A program made the position numbers and the translations under genes. Below are positions 52,553 through 63,514 of a stretch of 64,000 nt of DNA, piece after piece. Source of the DNA: CBDCWO01 sp965223405 (GTDB lineage: Bacteria; Bacteroidota; Bacteroidia; Chitinophagales; Saprospiraceae); NCBI GenBank assembly GCA_965223405.1, contig CBDCWO010000006.1, positions 3,906,001 to 3,970,000 on the forward strand, written 5' to 3'. Under the pieces are notes generated by a model. It was not told where the DNA came from. It did no database searches and saw only the letters and a list, made by a program, of their open reading frames with translations. Position 1 is the stretch's first letter. Each line of letters begins with the position of its first letter.

Positions 52553-54439
52553 ATGCATCCGATAAAAAATATTTTCAACAATACCTTTGTAATAGTAACG
52601 GGTTTATTTCTCTGCATAAGTCATGCAACCGGTTTAGGGGCACAAAAAAGTAATGAAAAGCCCAATATTGTCTGGTTGGTCACTGAGGATAATTCAAAAC
52701 ATTATCTGAAATTATATGATCCGGCGGGAGCACCGATGCCACACATTGAGTCGTTGGCCCAAAATGGTATTGTTTTTAATCATGCTTTTTCACAGGGTCC
52801 GGTATGTTCGGTTGCACGAAGTACTTTGATTTCAGGATGTTATGCTCCCCGAATTGGAGCGCAGTATCACCGGAAGATGAAAAAAGCACCCATGCCTGAG
52901 GGGTTGGAAATGTTTCCTTTTTATTTAAGAGAGGCAGGATATTACACCACCAACAATAGTAAAGAAGATTACAATTTGATTAAGTCTGATGCGGTTTGGG
53001 ATGAATCCTCAAGAAAGGCCACATTTCAAAATCGGATGCCGGGACAACCTTTTTTCCATGTGCAAAATTTCGGCATCACTCATGAAGGCCGACTGCATTT
53101 TTCTGCGGAAGGCATGTCGAAGAATCCAACCGTATTCCAGGCATCTCAAATGAGGCCTTTTCCTTACCATCCGAATACACCAACTTTTCGCTATACCAAC
53201 GCCTGGTATAGAGACCTTCATCAAAAAGCAGATGATGAGATGGGAAAGTTTATATCTCAACTGGATAATCAAGGGTTGCTCGAAAATACTATAATATTCT
53301 ATTACGGAGATCATGGGGGTGTACTACCTAGAAGTAAAGGCTATATCTATGAGAGTGGCATCCATGTACCCTTGGTGGTTTATGTTCCGGAAAAGTGGCA
53401 GCATCTGGTTCCTTTGGCCAGGGGCAGTCGTACAGATGCTTTTGTACAGTTTATGGATTTTGGACCGACTGTTTTGAATCTGGCTGGTGTTGAGATTCCA
53501 GCTCAAATGGATGGGGTTCCATTTTTGGGTAAAGGGGTTACCAAAAGAGATTTGGAATCGCGAAATCAGGCATTCAGTTATGCCGACCGGTTTGATGAGA
53601 AATACGACTTGGTGCGTGCCATCCGTCGAGATAACTTTAAATACCTCCGAAGCTATCAACCATTTAATATGGATGCCTTATTCAATTTCTACCGATACAA
53701 AATGTTGGCTTATCAAGAGTGGCAAAAACTATTTGATCAGGGCAGTTTGGATCGAAATCAAAACCAGTTTTTTCTGCCGCGTGCGCCAGAGGCATTGTAT
53801 GATCTGAAAAATGATCCACATGAATTGAATAATCTGGCCGCAGATCCTGATTATCGTCAGGTCTTACATGAATTGAGGAAAGAACTGCAACACCAGGTCA
53901 AATCGATGCCCGACCTGAGCTTTTTCCCCGAAACCGTGTTGATTGAAGACGCCATTGCCAACCCGGTGCAGTATGGACAAGCTCATCGGCAGGAAATTTC
54001 AGAGTTGATAGATATCGCCGATTTGAGTTTACTGTCTTTTTCTAAAGCAAAAAAAAGGATCAAAAAAGCTTTAAAATCCGATAATCCCTGGAAGCGGTAT
54101 TGGGGATTAATCGTTTGCAGTACCTTTGGCAAAAAGGCATCCAATTTTGTGAAAAAGGCTGAAAAAATGGCTGACGAAGATCCGAATAACCTAGTTCGCA
54201 TCCGAGCGATCGAATTTTTGGGCCTTAGCGGAATTCATGTGGAGGAAAGAGATATTCTTGACCTGATAAGAAATGCTAATTCGGAGACGGAAGCCAATTT
54301 AATGTTAAATTCAGTTGCTTTACTCAAAACCGTAAATTCTGGTTTTCAAGGACAGTTGAATCCAAATGACTTTAATCCGGATTGGGTAAAAAGAGAGAAT
54401 TCTCTGGTCAATCAAAGAATTAAATTTCTCAATCGTTGA
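52553..54439 (+). CDS. Secreted sulfatase with a CSVAR active-site motif
   Basis: A 628-residue S1-type sulfatase with a Sec signal ending near GLGAQ. The N-terminal catalytic domain has the metal site NIVWLVTEDN (Asp, Asn) and the active-site region QGPVC85-S-V-A-R89-STLISGCY, where Cys85 would become formylglycine. The canonical C-x-P-x-R has Val in place of Pro. FYYGDHGGVLPRSKGYIYESG carries the second metal Asp and His. The C-terminal 150 residues after the family core (AEALYDLKNDPHELNNLAADP) include a helical extension. It should remove sulfate from polysaccharides. No sulfatase-maturing enzyme lies in the window. Confidence 0.9.
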   Translation: MHPIKNIFNNTFVIVTGLFLCISHATGLGAQKSNEKPNIVWLVTEDNSKHYLKLYDPAGAPMPHIESLAQNGIVFNHAFSQGPVCSVARSTLISGCYAPRIGAQYHRKMKKAPMPEGLEMFPFYLREAGYYTTNNSKEDYNLIKSDAVWDESSRKATFQNRMPGQPFFHVQNFGITHEGRLHFSAEGMSKNPTVFQASQMRPFPYHPNTPTFRYTNAWYRDLHQKADDEMGKFISQLDNQGLLENTIIFYYGDHGGVLPRSKGYIYESGIHVPLVVYVPEKWQHLVPLARGSRTDAFVQFMDFGPTVLNLAGVEIPAQMDGVPFLGKGVTKRDLESRNQAFSYADRFDEKYDLVRAIRRDNFKYLRSYQPFNMDALFNFYRYKMLAYQEWQKLFDQGSLDRNQNQFFLPRAPEALYDLKNDPHELNNLAADPDYRQVLHELRKELQHQVKSMPDLSFFPETVLIEDAIANPVQYGQAHRQEISELIDIADLSLLSFSKAKKRIKKALKSDNPWKRYWGLIVCSTFGKKASNFVKKAEKMADEDPNNLVRIRAIEFLGLSGIHVEERDILDLIRNANSETEANLMLNSVALLKTVNSGFQGQLNPNDFNPDWVKRENSLVNQRIKFLNR

Positions 54440-57400
54440 ACTATACCCATCAATTAAGGACGTTTTGCAAGCTTCGGTTGACGAAATTCAGTTTTTCTAA
54501 AACTACAATCATTTGCAAAATCCGAACGCCCAGATTTCTACCCCAGACTTAGGCTATTAGCAAAGTCCCTTGCGCCTTGATAACAACGAATTGTTTTCAT
54601 CCAGCAGCGTTGAAGAAGTCAAAAAAGCATAGGATCTCAATCCAAAAACATGATCTACACTTAAACAGGAAAATCTAAAGAAGACGAGAAGTAGCCTTTA
54701 TAAATGGAACGACAACAGATGAAGATTAAATTTTCATATAAATGAGGAACAAGATTACATAGATAAAACTATATTCGATGGTTCCATTTATACGAGCTAC
54801 TTTTTTGACTTCCTTCACAGGACGGTGAACTGAACCCCTTTTTCCTGACTACGAACCCTAAGAATAAAGCAATTTCTGCTGCCTTATGAAAATCAAGATT
54901 TTTTGTTACTTTTTCATCCGAAAAAGTAAGGAGAATAGAGTTTGCCCCGAAACAATTAAACTACAACCACGGACCAAATCTGTAAAATGACATAACCATA
55001 GTGACTACTATACAAATGCACTTTATGCTAAATGTAGACCCTGAACATTTGCAAGCAATTTTCAGAATGAAGTTTGCTTTATTGTTTTTTGTTTAAAGAG
55101 AAAGCGGGTCTATCCTTTACAAGCAAACTGCCAGCACTGGTTTTATCTATTTGCAAAACCCCGAACGCCCAGATTTCTACCCAGACTTTAGCTATTAGCA
55201 AAGTCCCTTGCGCCTAAACAACAACGAATTGTTTTCATACAGCAGCGTTGAAGAAGTCAAAAAAGCATAGGATCTCAATCGAAAAACATGATCTACACTT
55301 AAACAGGAAAATCTAAAGAAGACGAGAAGTAGCCTTTATAAATGGAACGACAACAGATGAAAATTAAATTTTCATATAAATGAGGAACAAGATTACATAC
55401 ATAAAACTATATTCGATGGTTCCATTTATACGAGCTACTTTTTTGACTTCCTTCACAGGACGGTGAACTGAACCCCTTTTTCCTGACTACGAATCCTAAG
55501 AATAAAGCAATTTCTGCTGCCTTATGAAAATCAAGATTTTTTGTTACTTTTTCATCCGAAAAAGTAAGGAGAATAGAGCTTGCCCCGAAACAAGTAAACT
55601 ACAACCACGGGCCAAATCTGTAAAATGACATAACCATAGTGACTTTTATACAAATACACTTTATGCTAAATGTAGACCCTGAACATTTGCAAGCAATATC
55701 AGAATGAAGTTTAGCTTTATTGCTTTTTGTTCAAAGAGAAACCGGATCTATCCTTTACAAGCAAACTGCCAGCACTGGTTTTATCTATTTGCAAAACCCC
55801 GAACGCCCAGATTTCTACTCCAGACTTTAGCTATCAGCAAAGTCCCTTGCGCCTAAACAACAACGAATTGTTTTCATACAGCAGCGTTGAAGAAGTCAAA
55901 AAAGCATAGGATCTCAATCGAAAAACATGATCTACACTTAAACAGGAAAATCTAAAGAAGACGAGAAGTAGCCTTTATAAATGGAACGACAACAGATGAA
56001 GATTAAATTTTCATATAAATGAGGAACAAGATTACATACATAAAACTATATTCCATGGTTCCATTTATACGAGCTACTTTTTTGACTTCCTTCACAGGAC
56101 GGTGAACTGAACCCCTTTTTCCTGACTACGAATCCTAAGAATAAAGCAATTTCTGCTGCCTTATGAAAATCAAGATTTTTTGTTACTTTTTCATCCGAAA
56201 AAGTAAGGAGAATAGAGCTTGCCCCGAAACAATTAAACTACAACCACGGACCAAATCTGTAAAATGACATAACCATAGTGACTGCTATACAAATGCACTT
56301 TATGCTAAATGTAGACCCTGAACATTTGCAGTAATTTTCAGAATGAAGTTTGCTTTATTGTTTTTTTAATGAGAAAGCGGGTCTATTCTTTACAACCAAA
56401 CTGCCAGCACTGGCTTTATCTATTTGCAAAACTCCGAACACCCAGATTTCTACCCCAGACTTTAGCTATCAGCAAAGTCCCTTGCGCCTAAACAACAACG
56501 AATTGTTTTCATACAGCAGCGTTGAAGAAGTCAAAAAAGCATAGGATCTCAATCCAAAAACATGATCTACACGTAAACAGGAAAATCTAAAGAAGACGAG
56601 AAGTAGCCTTTATAAATGGAACGACAACAGATGAAAATTAAATTTTCATATTTGAGGAACAAGATTACATAGATAAAACTATATTGCACCGTTCCATTTA
56701 TACGAGCTACTTTTTTGACTTCCTTCACAGGACGGTGAACTGAACCCCTTTTTCCTGACTACGAATCCTAAGAATAAAGCAATTTCTGCTGCCTTATGAA
56801 AATCAAGATTTTTTGTTACTTTTTCATCCGAAAAAGTAAGGAGAAATAGAGCTTACCCTGAACAATTAAACTACAACCACGGACCAAATCTGTAAAATGA
56901 CATAACCATCGTGACTACTATACAAATGCACTTTATGCTAAATGTAGACCCTGAACATTTGCAGCAATTTTCAGAATGAAGTTTGCTTTATTGCTTTTTG
57001 TTCAAAGAGAAACCGGATCTATCCTTTACAACCAAACTGTTAGCACTGGTTTTATCTCTTTGCAAAACCCCGAACGCCCAGATTTCTACTCCAGACTTTA
57101 GCTATTGGCAAAGTCCCTTGCGCCTAAACAACAACGAATTGTTTTCATACAGCAGCGTTGAAGAAGTCAAAAAAGCATAGGATCTCAATCCAAAAACATG
57201 ATCTACACGTAAACAGGAAAACCTTAAGAAGACGAGAAGTAGCCTTTATAAATGGAGCGACAACAGATGAAAATTAAATTTTCATATTTGAGGAACAAGA
57301 TTACATAGATAAAACTATATTGCACCGTTCCATTTATACGAGCTACTTTTTTGACTTCCTTCACAGGACGGTGAACTGAACCCCTTTTTCCTGACTACGA

Positions 57401-57720
57401 ATCCTAAGAATAAAGCAATTTCTGCTGCCTTATGAAAATCAAGATTTTTTGTTATTTTTTCATCCGAAAAAGTAAGGAGAATAGAGTTTGCCCCGAAACA
57501 ATTAAACTACAACCACGGACCAAATCTGTAAAATGACATAACCATAGTGACTACTATACAAATGCACTTTATGCTAAATGTAGACCCTGAACATTTGCAA
57601 GCAATATCAGAATGAAGTTAGCTTTATTATTTTTTTTAATGAGAAAGCTGATCTATTCTACAACCAAGATGCCAGCACTGGCTTTATCTCTTTGCAAAAC
57701 CCCGAACGCCAGATTTCAAC

Positions 57721-57830
57721 CCCAGACTTTAAGCTATATGCAAAGTCCTTAGTGCCTAGGTAACAACAAATTGTACTGCATCCTCTAATCTGGAGGATTC
57801 GGAACAAGGTTACCGCCAGTCGGCGGACAG
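57721..57830. repeat. Array terminal block, internal copy
   Basis: 110 bp almost identical (one base) to 60031-60140, with the small hairpins CCTC/GGAGG and CCGCC-AGTC-GGCGG. It sits at the internally deleted unit and marks the end of a first sub-array. Confidence 0.75.
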
Positions 57831-60030
57831 GTTTTGTTACTTTTTCATCCGAAAAAGTAAGGAGAATAGAGCTTGCCCCGAAACAAGTAAACTACAGCTA
57901 CGGGCCAAATCTGTAAAATGACATAACCATAGTGACTGCTATACAAATGCACTTTATGCTAAATGTAGACCCTGAACATTTGCAAGCAATATCAGAATGA
58001 AGTTTAGCTTTATTGCTTTTTGTTCAAAGAGAAACCGGATCTATCCTTTACAACCAAACTGCCAGCACTGGTTTTATCTATTTGCAAAACTCCGAACACC
58101 CAGATTTCTACCGCAGACTTTAGCTATCAGCAAAGTCCCTTGCGCCTAAACAACAACGAATTGTTTTCATACAGCAGCATTGAAGAAGTCAAAAAAGCAT
58201 AGGATCTCAATCCAAAAACATGATCTACACTTAAACAGGAAAATCTAAAGAAGACGAGAAGTAGCCTATATAAATGGAACGACAACAGATGAAAATTAAA
58301 TTTTCATATAAATGAGGAACAAGATTACATACATAAAATTATATTCCATGGTTCCATTTATACGAGCTACTTTTTTGACTTCCTTCACAGGACGGTGAAC
58401 TGAACCCCTTTTTCCTGACTACGAATCCTAAGAATAAAGCAATTTCTGCTGCCTTATGAAAATCAAGATTTTTTGTTACTTTTTCATCCGAAAAAGTAAG
58501 GAGAATAGAGCTTGCCCCGAAACAAGTAAACTACAGCTACGGACCAAATCTGTAAAATGACATAACCATCGTGACTACTATACAAATGCACTTTATGCTA
58601 AATGTAGACCCTGAACATTTGCAAGCAATATCAGAATGAAGTTTAGCTTTATTGCTTTTTGTTTAATGAGAAACCGGATCTATCCTTTACAACCAAACTG
58701 TTAGCACTGGTTTTATCTCTTTGCAAAACCCCGAACGCCGAGATTTCTACTCCAGACTTTAGCTATTGGCAAAGTCCCTTGCGCCTAAACAACAACGAAT
58801 TGTTTTCATACAGCAGCGTTGAAGAATTCAAAAAAGCATAGGATCTCAATCCAAAAACATGATCTACACTTAAACAGGAAAATCTAAAGAAGACGAGAAG
58901 TAGCCTATATAAATGGAACGACAACAGATGAAAATTAAATTTTCATATAAATGAGGAACAAGATTACATACATAAAATTATATTCCATGGTTCCATTTAT
59001 ACGAGCTACTTTTTTGACTTCCTTCACAGGACGGTGAACTGAACCCCTTTTTCCTGACTACGAATACTAAGAATAAAGCAATTTCTGCTGCCTTATGAAA
59101 ATCAAGATTTTTTGTTACTTTTTCATCCGAAAAAGTAAGGAGAAATAGAGCTTACCCCTGAAACAATTAAACTACAACCACGGACCAAATCTGTAAAATG
59201 ACATAACCATCGTGACTACTATACAAATGCACTTTATGCTAAATGTAGACCCTGAACATTTGCAGTAATTTTCCGAATGAAGTTTGCTTTATTGTTTTTT
59301 GTTTAAAGAGAAAGCGGGTCTATTCTTTACAACCAAACTGCCAGCACTGGTTTTATCTATTTGCAAAACTCCGAACACCCAGATTTCTACCGCAGACTTT
59401 AGCAATCAGCAAAGTCCCTTGCGCCTAAACAACAACGAATTGTTTTCATACAGCAGCGTTGAAGAAGTCAAAAAAGCATAGGATCTCAATCGAAAAACAT
59501 GATCTACACTTAAACAGGAAAATCTAAAGAAGACGAGAAGTAGCCTTTATAAATGGAACGACAACAGATGAAAATTAAATTTTCATATAAATGAGGAACA
59601 AGATTACATACATAAAACTATATTCACCGCATGGTTCCATTTATACGAGCTACTTTTTTGACTTCCTTCACAGGACGGTGAACTGAACCCCTTTTTCCTG
59701 ACTACGAATCCTAAGAATAAAGCAATTTCTGCTGCCTTATGAAAATCAAGATTTTTTGATACTTTTTCATCCGAAAAAGTAAGGAGAATAGAGCTTACCC
59801 CGAAACAATTAAACTACAACCACGGACCAAATCTGTAAAATGACATAACTATAGTGACTGCTATACAAATGCACTTTATGCTAAATGTAGACCCTGAACG
59901 TTTGCAAGCAATTTTCAGAATGAAATTTGCTTTATTGTTTTTTTAATGAGAAAGCGGGTCTATCCTTTACAAGCAAACTGCAAGCACTGGTTTTATCTAT
60001 TTGCAAAACCCCGAACGCCCAGATTTCAAC

Positions 60031-60140
60031 CCCAGACTTTAAGCTATATGCAAAGTCCTTAGTGCCTAGGTAACAACAAATTGTACTGCATCCTCTAATC
60101 TGGAGGATTCGGAACAAGGTTCCCGCCAGTCGGCGGACAG
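60031..60140. repeat. Array terminal block, end copy
   Basis: Second copy of the 110-bp block at the right border of the array, directly before the stop codon of the fucosidase gene (minus strand). Its CCGCC-AGTC-GGCGG hairpin could terminate fucosidase transcription. Confidence 0.75.
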
Positions 60141-60142
60141 AT

Positions 60143-62311
60143 TCAATTAAGGGGCTTAACCACAATTTTGAAATTAATCAGACCTAAATCCTGTTTCGGA
60201 TTATCGCCGTAGATTTCAATTCGGGTTGGTATGCCTGGCTCCAGATTTACCTGACCTAAATCCTGATGGAATCGGGCAACCACCACATCATGCTGGACAG
60301 TGGTATGGAAAGATCCGGATGTATTGTAGAACTTATAGATTAATTGATTATTTCCGCCTTGTAAAGGAATTTCCAAAAGGACTTTTTGCGGTTTTGGAAC
60401 AGCTGGGGTTAAGGTTTTTGCTATCAGTTCTCCATTACTCCAGACGACCAGGCCATCATCACTTCCGATTGAGCTCATAAGTATCTGAGGTTCCGGAGAA
60501 TAGATGCTTTGGGCTACATAAAGAGCTGATAATTCCCCTCCTGGTAATTCCACGATATCTCCTTGCTCCCATCCGGGATAATCCACCCATTCACGTCCTG
60601 ATCCATATCCCCATTTTTGTTTGAAAGAGAGATTGTAAAGTTGGCCATGAGTATACTCCATAGAGGCGGGTGAATAGGGGGGATTAACATATTTAAAGTC
60701 GCTGTAAGCTACACTGTTGGGAGCAGGAATTTCAATGGGATTGGTATTCTCCAGCGTTATCTCTTGCGGTGAACCATTTCCCGCTTTAACCCAAATAGTC
60801 TTTCCAGATTCCTGATTCGTGTATTGGGCTTCAACCTGATAAGTCGATGATATATTACTGTACAGGTCCCAGGTAATCCGGGTATTTACCGGGATGGTTT
60901 CATAATAATTGGATCCCATAAATGCCTTATAGGAGTTGGCATTTTTTAAAGTAAGTTCATATTGATTTTGCTGTGGATAAACCTGTTTGATAGGAATTAT
61001 CGTTAAATCACCACTATACTGAATAACAAAGGTATTTATTACCGGATGACGTGTGTAACCTCCCGAAACATCCAATCCAAAATTATTACCACTCCGATTA
61101 ATGGCAAGTTTCGTATTTGGATCAATTAGAGGGTAGGCATCATCAATAGCACTATTAAGTCCATACAGTTTTAAGATATTATCTTCGGGATAATCGGTCA
61201 AGTGCAAGAATAATTTCTTTTGTACTGGATCATGACTAACACCTCCCCAAGATCGGATTCCCCAGGGAGATCTTTGAGAATTGTAAATGCTATTACTGAA
61301 TTTGTTCATCCAATTACCAATCCCTCTAAGTACATCTACTTCAAACTCAACCAGAGATCCATCTCCCTTGGGGCCGATATTTAGCAAATAACTTCCTCCT
61401 TCACAATTGACATTCATGAGTTGTGTTAATTTCTCAGCGACTTTGTCATTTACGTTCCCCCGTGCTTGCCAGGATCTGTAACCCCAGGTTTCATCGAACA
61501 TGGAAGCCGGCACTTGCCAAGGAGCATCGATTTGATAATCCGGGTATTGATTATCTCCCATCACATAGAAGTCTCCTAGGTTGTTTGAGATCCGGCTACT
61601 TATAAAACAATCGGGTTGGTGTGTTTTTACGATATCCCGGAATCTTTGGCTTTGTTCCAAGGAAGGCGATCCCATATCAAACCAAAACTGATCTAATGGG
61701 CCATATTGGGTCACCAATTCTTCGATCTGGTTGGCATTAAGTTCTTCCAATTCCGGTGTAATCGGATCGGCATTGTGCGACGATATACCACTACCTGTTT
61801 CCAAATGCCAATCGATCAATGAGAAATAGATTCCAAAACCGATTCCCTGCTGGCGACAGGCTTCTGACAATTCCTTGATGATGTCTCTTTTGTAAGGTGT
61901 AGCATCCATTACATCAAAGGAAGAATGCCGGGTATTGAACAATGAAAATCCATCATGATGTTTGCTTGTAATTACAATAGATTGCATTCCGGCTTCTTTG
62001 GCTAGTGCAACGATTTGATCAGGGTCCCAATTGGAGGGATTAAATTGTGCGGCCAGTTGGGTATACTCTTCTTTGGCAATATTTCCATGAGCTCTGATTT
62101 GTTCGCTATAACCTTTGGTGACATTTTTTCCATTCCAAACTCCGCCGGGAATGGAATAGAGCCCCCAATGAATGAACATGGAAAATTTAGGAAGTTCTTG
62201 AGAATGGATTGGAGTTGCTGGGGTATTCGATTGAGGTATGGTAGTTTCCTCGGTCTTATCCTGGCAACTAATGATCAGGAATAATAAAAGAAATAATACA
62301 GCTCTTAACAT
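60143..62311 (-). CDS. GH29 alpha-L-fucosidase lipoprotein
   Basis: A 722-residue protein with a lipobox signal (LFLLLFLIISC, Cys16). The GH29 catalytic domain covers about 40-360: FSMFIHWGLYSIPGGVW, SIVITSKHHDGFSLFNT, FGIYFSLIDWHLE, and the nucleophile Asp212 in LDQFWFDMGSP, followed by WGYRSWQ and GGSYLLNIGPKGDG. The C-terminal 350 residues include beta-sandwich regions (a fucosidase C-terminal domain and a further module ending at about 722). It removes alpha-linked fucose from glycans in the periplasm or at the surface. It is the last gene of a minus-strand run with a CBM9-like and a GH20-type gene. Confidence 0.93.
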   Translation of the reverse strand: MLRAVLFLLLFLIISCQDKTEETTIPQSNTPATPIHSQELPKFSMFIHWGLYSIPGGVWNGKNVTKGYSEQIRAHGNIAKEEYTQLAAQFNPSNWDPDQIVALAKEAGMQSIVITSKHHDGFSLFNTRHSSFDVMDATPYKRDIIKELSEACRQQGIGFGIYFSLIDWHLETGSGISSHNADPITPELEELNANQIEELVTQYGPLDQFWFDMGSPSLEQSQRFRDIVKTHQPDCFISSRISNNLGDFYVMGDNQYPDYQIDAPWQVPASMFDETWGYRSWQARGNVNDKVAEKLTQLMNVNCEGGSYLLNIGPKGDGSLVEFEVDVLRGIGNWMNKFSNSIYNSQRSPWGIRSWGGVSHDPVQKKLFLHLTDYPEDNILKLYGLNSAIDDAYPLIDPNTKLAINRSGNNFGLDVSGGYTRHPVINTFVIQYSGDLTIIPIKQVYPQQNQYELTLKNANSYKAFMGSNYYETIPVNTRITWDLYSNISSTYQVEAQYTNQESGKTIWVKAGNGSPQEITLENTNPIEIPAPNSVAYSDFKYVNPPYSPASMEYTHGQLYNLSFKQKWGYGSGREWVDYPGWEQGDIVELPGGELSALYVAQSIYSPEPQILMSSIGSDDGLVVWSNGELIAKTLTPAVPKPQKVLLEIPLQGGNNQLIYKFYNTSGSFHTTVQHDVVVARFHQDLGQVNLEPGIPTRIEIYGDNPKQDLGLINFKIVVKPLN

Positions 62312-62407
62312 GAATTTTCAAAATTTCAACAAAAATAAACGATTCTGGCAAACCTCTGATAAGATCGTGTGAGCACATGGTCTTTATTCTTTCTAAAAAG
62401 GAGGATA

Positions 62408-63514
62408 TCAACGTCGGCCTCGGCGTGTATACCAGATTCTACCATCATTTCGAATGACCCAATATCCTCTATTCAAACGACCTTTTGCACTCATAAAATA
62501 GCCGAATTGTGAAATATCGATGTGAGGATCGAAAACATAGTTTTCTATATCTACAGAAGGTAGAGCAAGGGATGAAATGGGTTGGTATTTCCCGTATTTT
62601 TGATGGGCACTTCTTTGTTGATAATACAATTGCCTTAAGGCCCATTTTATTTTTTCACTTTCATCGTATAAGTCTACCTGGGCATCTTCCTTTTTCATGA
62701 CAAATTGCACAAAACCCCAGCTTTCCGGCTCATGCATATTGATCCTGCCTTGAGGTGACCACACCCAATTATCCTCAGATATTCGACTTCCGGTTGGGGT
62801 CTTCTTCTTTTTATAGCCGCCGGGTATTGGCTCCGTTTGATGTTCTACTCTGGAAAAATTGATGCGCCAAATATCACCCGCTCTGGGCCGTGATTTACGA
62901 GGAGACATTTCCGAAATAGAAGTCCAGGGAAAAGCAAGTTCAATGGTCCATCCGGAATCGATATCCGAGCTATTGTTCAGTGTACCGTATAATTTAACTG
63001 CATGTTTTAAATCAAGCATATTCCAATCGTTAAAAACTACCTGTGCATCGATGTCGCGATAAGGTTTCATCAGAAATAAATCCCAAAACACGTTACGGGC
63101 ATTCATCTCATATTCATAATAGTAATGGGTGTCACCATCCGGATCGATAAACACCTCAAAATTGTTCTCATGAAACATAACCGCATCCCTGCGGGTAATA
63201 GAAGACCATAAATGTGGTTCTTCGAGGTTAGCGGCGATGTAAAAATAATTTTCATCCCATAGCATTTTTACTTTGGTTTTGAAACGGGGTAAAGGTTTAT
63301 TGATCCCTTCTATGTCCACAAACGAGTCAGTCCAGGGAGCTGACTTCCAGCATTCGTCATTGTGATTTCCATCAATTATGGGAGAAACTTCAGTAAATAG
63401 GCACGCGTAGGATTTAGGATGGTAAGGAATAGGATGTTCATATAATTTTTGCTGTTGACCCGATAAATGAGTTATTACCAATAGATTTAGAAAAAACAGG
63501 ATGAGAATGTGCAT
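62408..63514 (-). CDS. Secreted CBM9-like carbohydrate-binding protein
   Basis: A 368-residue protein with a Sec signal (MHILILFFLNLLVITHLSG). The CBM9-like sandwich spans about 35-260 (VSPIIDGNHNDECWKSAP, VKMLWDENYFYIAANLEEP, HENNFEVFIDPDGDTHYYYEYEMNARNVFWDLFL, GWTIELAFPWTSI, WRINFSRVEHQ, WVWSPQG). A tail follows with YYQQRSAHQKYGKYQP. It is a paralog of the protein at 45270. Its ATG shares one base with the stop of the upstream GH20-type gene (TAATG), so the two are coupled. Confidence 0.87.
   Translation of the reverse strand: MHILILFFLNLLVITHLSGQQQKLYEHPIPYHPKSYACLFTEVSPIIDGNHNDECWKSAPWTDSFVDIEGINKPLPRFKTKVKMLWDENYFYIAANLEEPHLWSSITRRDAVMFHENNFEVFIDPDGDTHYYYEYEMNARNVFWDLFLMKPYRDIDAQVVFNDWNMLDLKHAVKLYGTLNNSSDIDSGWTIELAFPWTSISEMSPRKSRPRAGDIWRINFSRVEHQTEPIPGGYKKKKTPTGSRISEDNWVWSPQGRINMHEPESWGFVQFVMKKEDAQVDLYDESEKIKWALRQLYYQQRSAHQKYGKYQPISSLALPSVDIENYVFDPHIDISQFGYFMSAKGRLNRGYWVIRNDGRIWYTRRGRR

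Larger units (their letters stand above)
54461..60142. repeat. Tandem array of about nine units with a 638-bp period
   Basis: Eight units carry an inverted repeat of about 30 bp per arm spanning about 132 bp (starts 54680, 55318, 55957, 56592, 57228, 58250, 58889, 59529), giving spacings of 638, 639, 635, 636, 1022, 639 and 640. The 1022-bp step contains a ninth unit with an internal deletion (about 57,600-57,830). Each unit has the palindrome ATGAAAATTAAATTTTCAT inside the inverted repeat and a 24-bp perfect hairpin TTACTTTTTC-ATCC-GAAAAAGTAA (nine copies from 54906; one arm changed at about 57452). Short frames of 60-65 codons occur in six units but are broken in others, so the array is judged mainly non-coding. 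The array lies between the sulfatase and fucosidase genes. Confidence 0.9.

Noticed and set aside
54461..60142. Array as CRISPR or retron/DGR locus
   Set aside because: Units are about 638 bp and nearly identical throughout, without short repeats separated by unique spacers. There is no cas, reverse transcriptase or variable-repeat gene nearby.
59932..60165. Minus-strand 77-residue frame at the end of the array
   Set aside because: It follows from the repeat sequence, runs into the fucosidase stop region and has no domain; equivalent frames in other units are broken.
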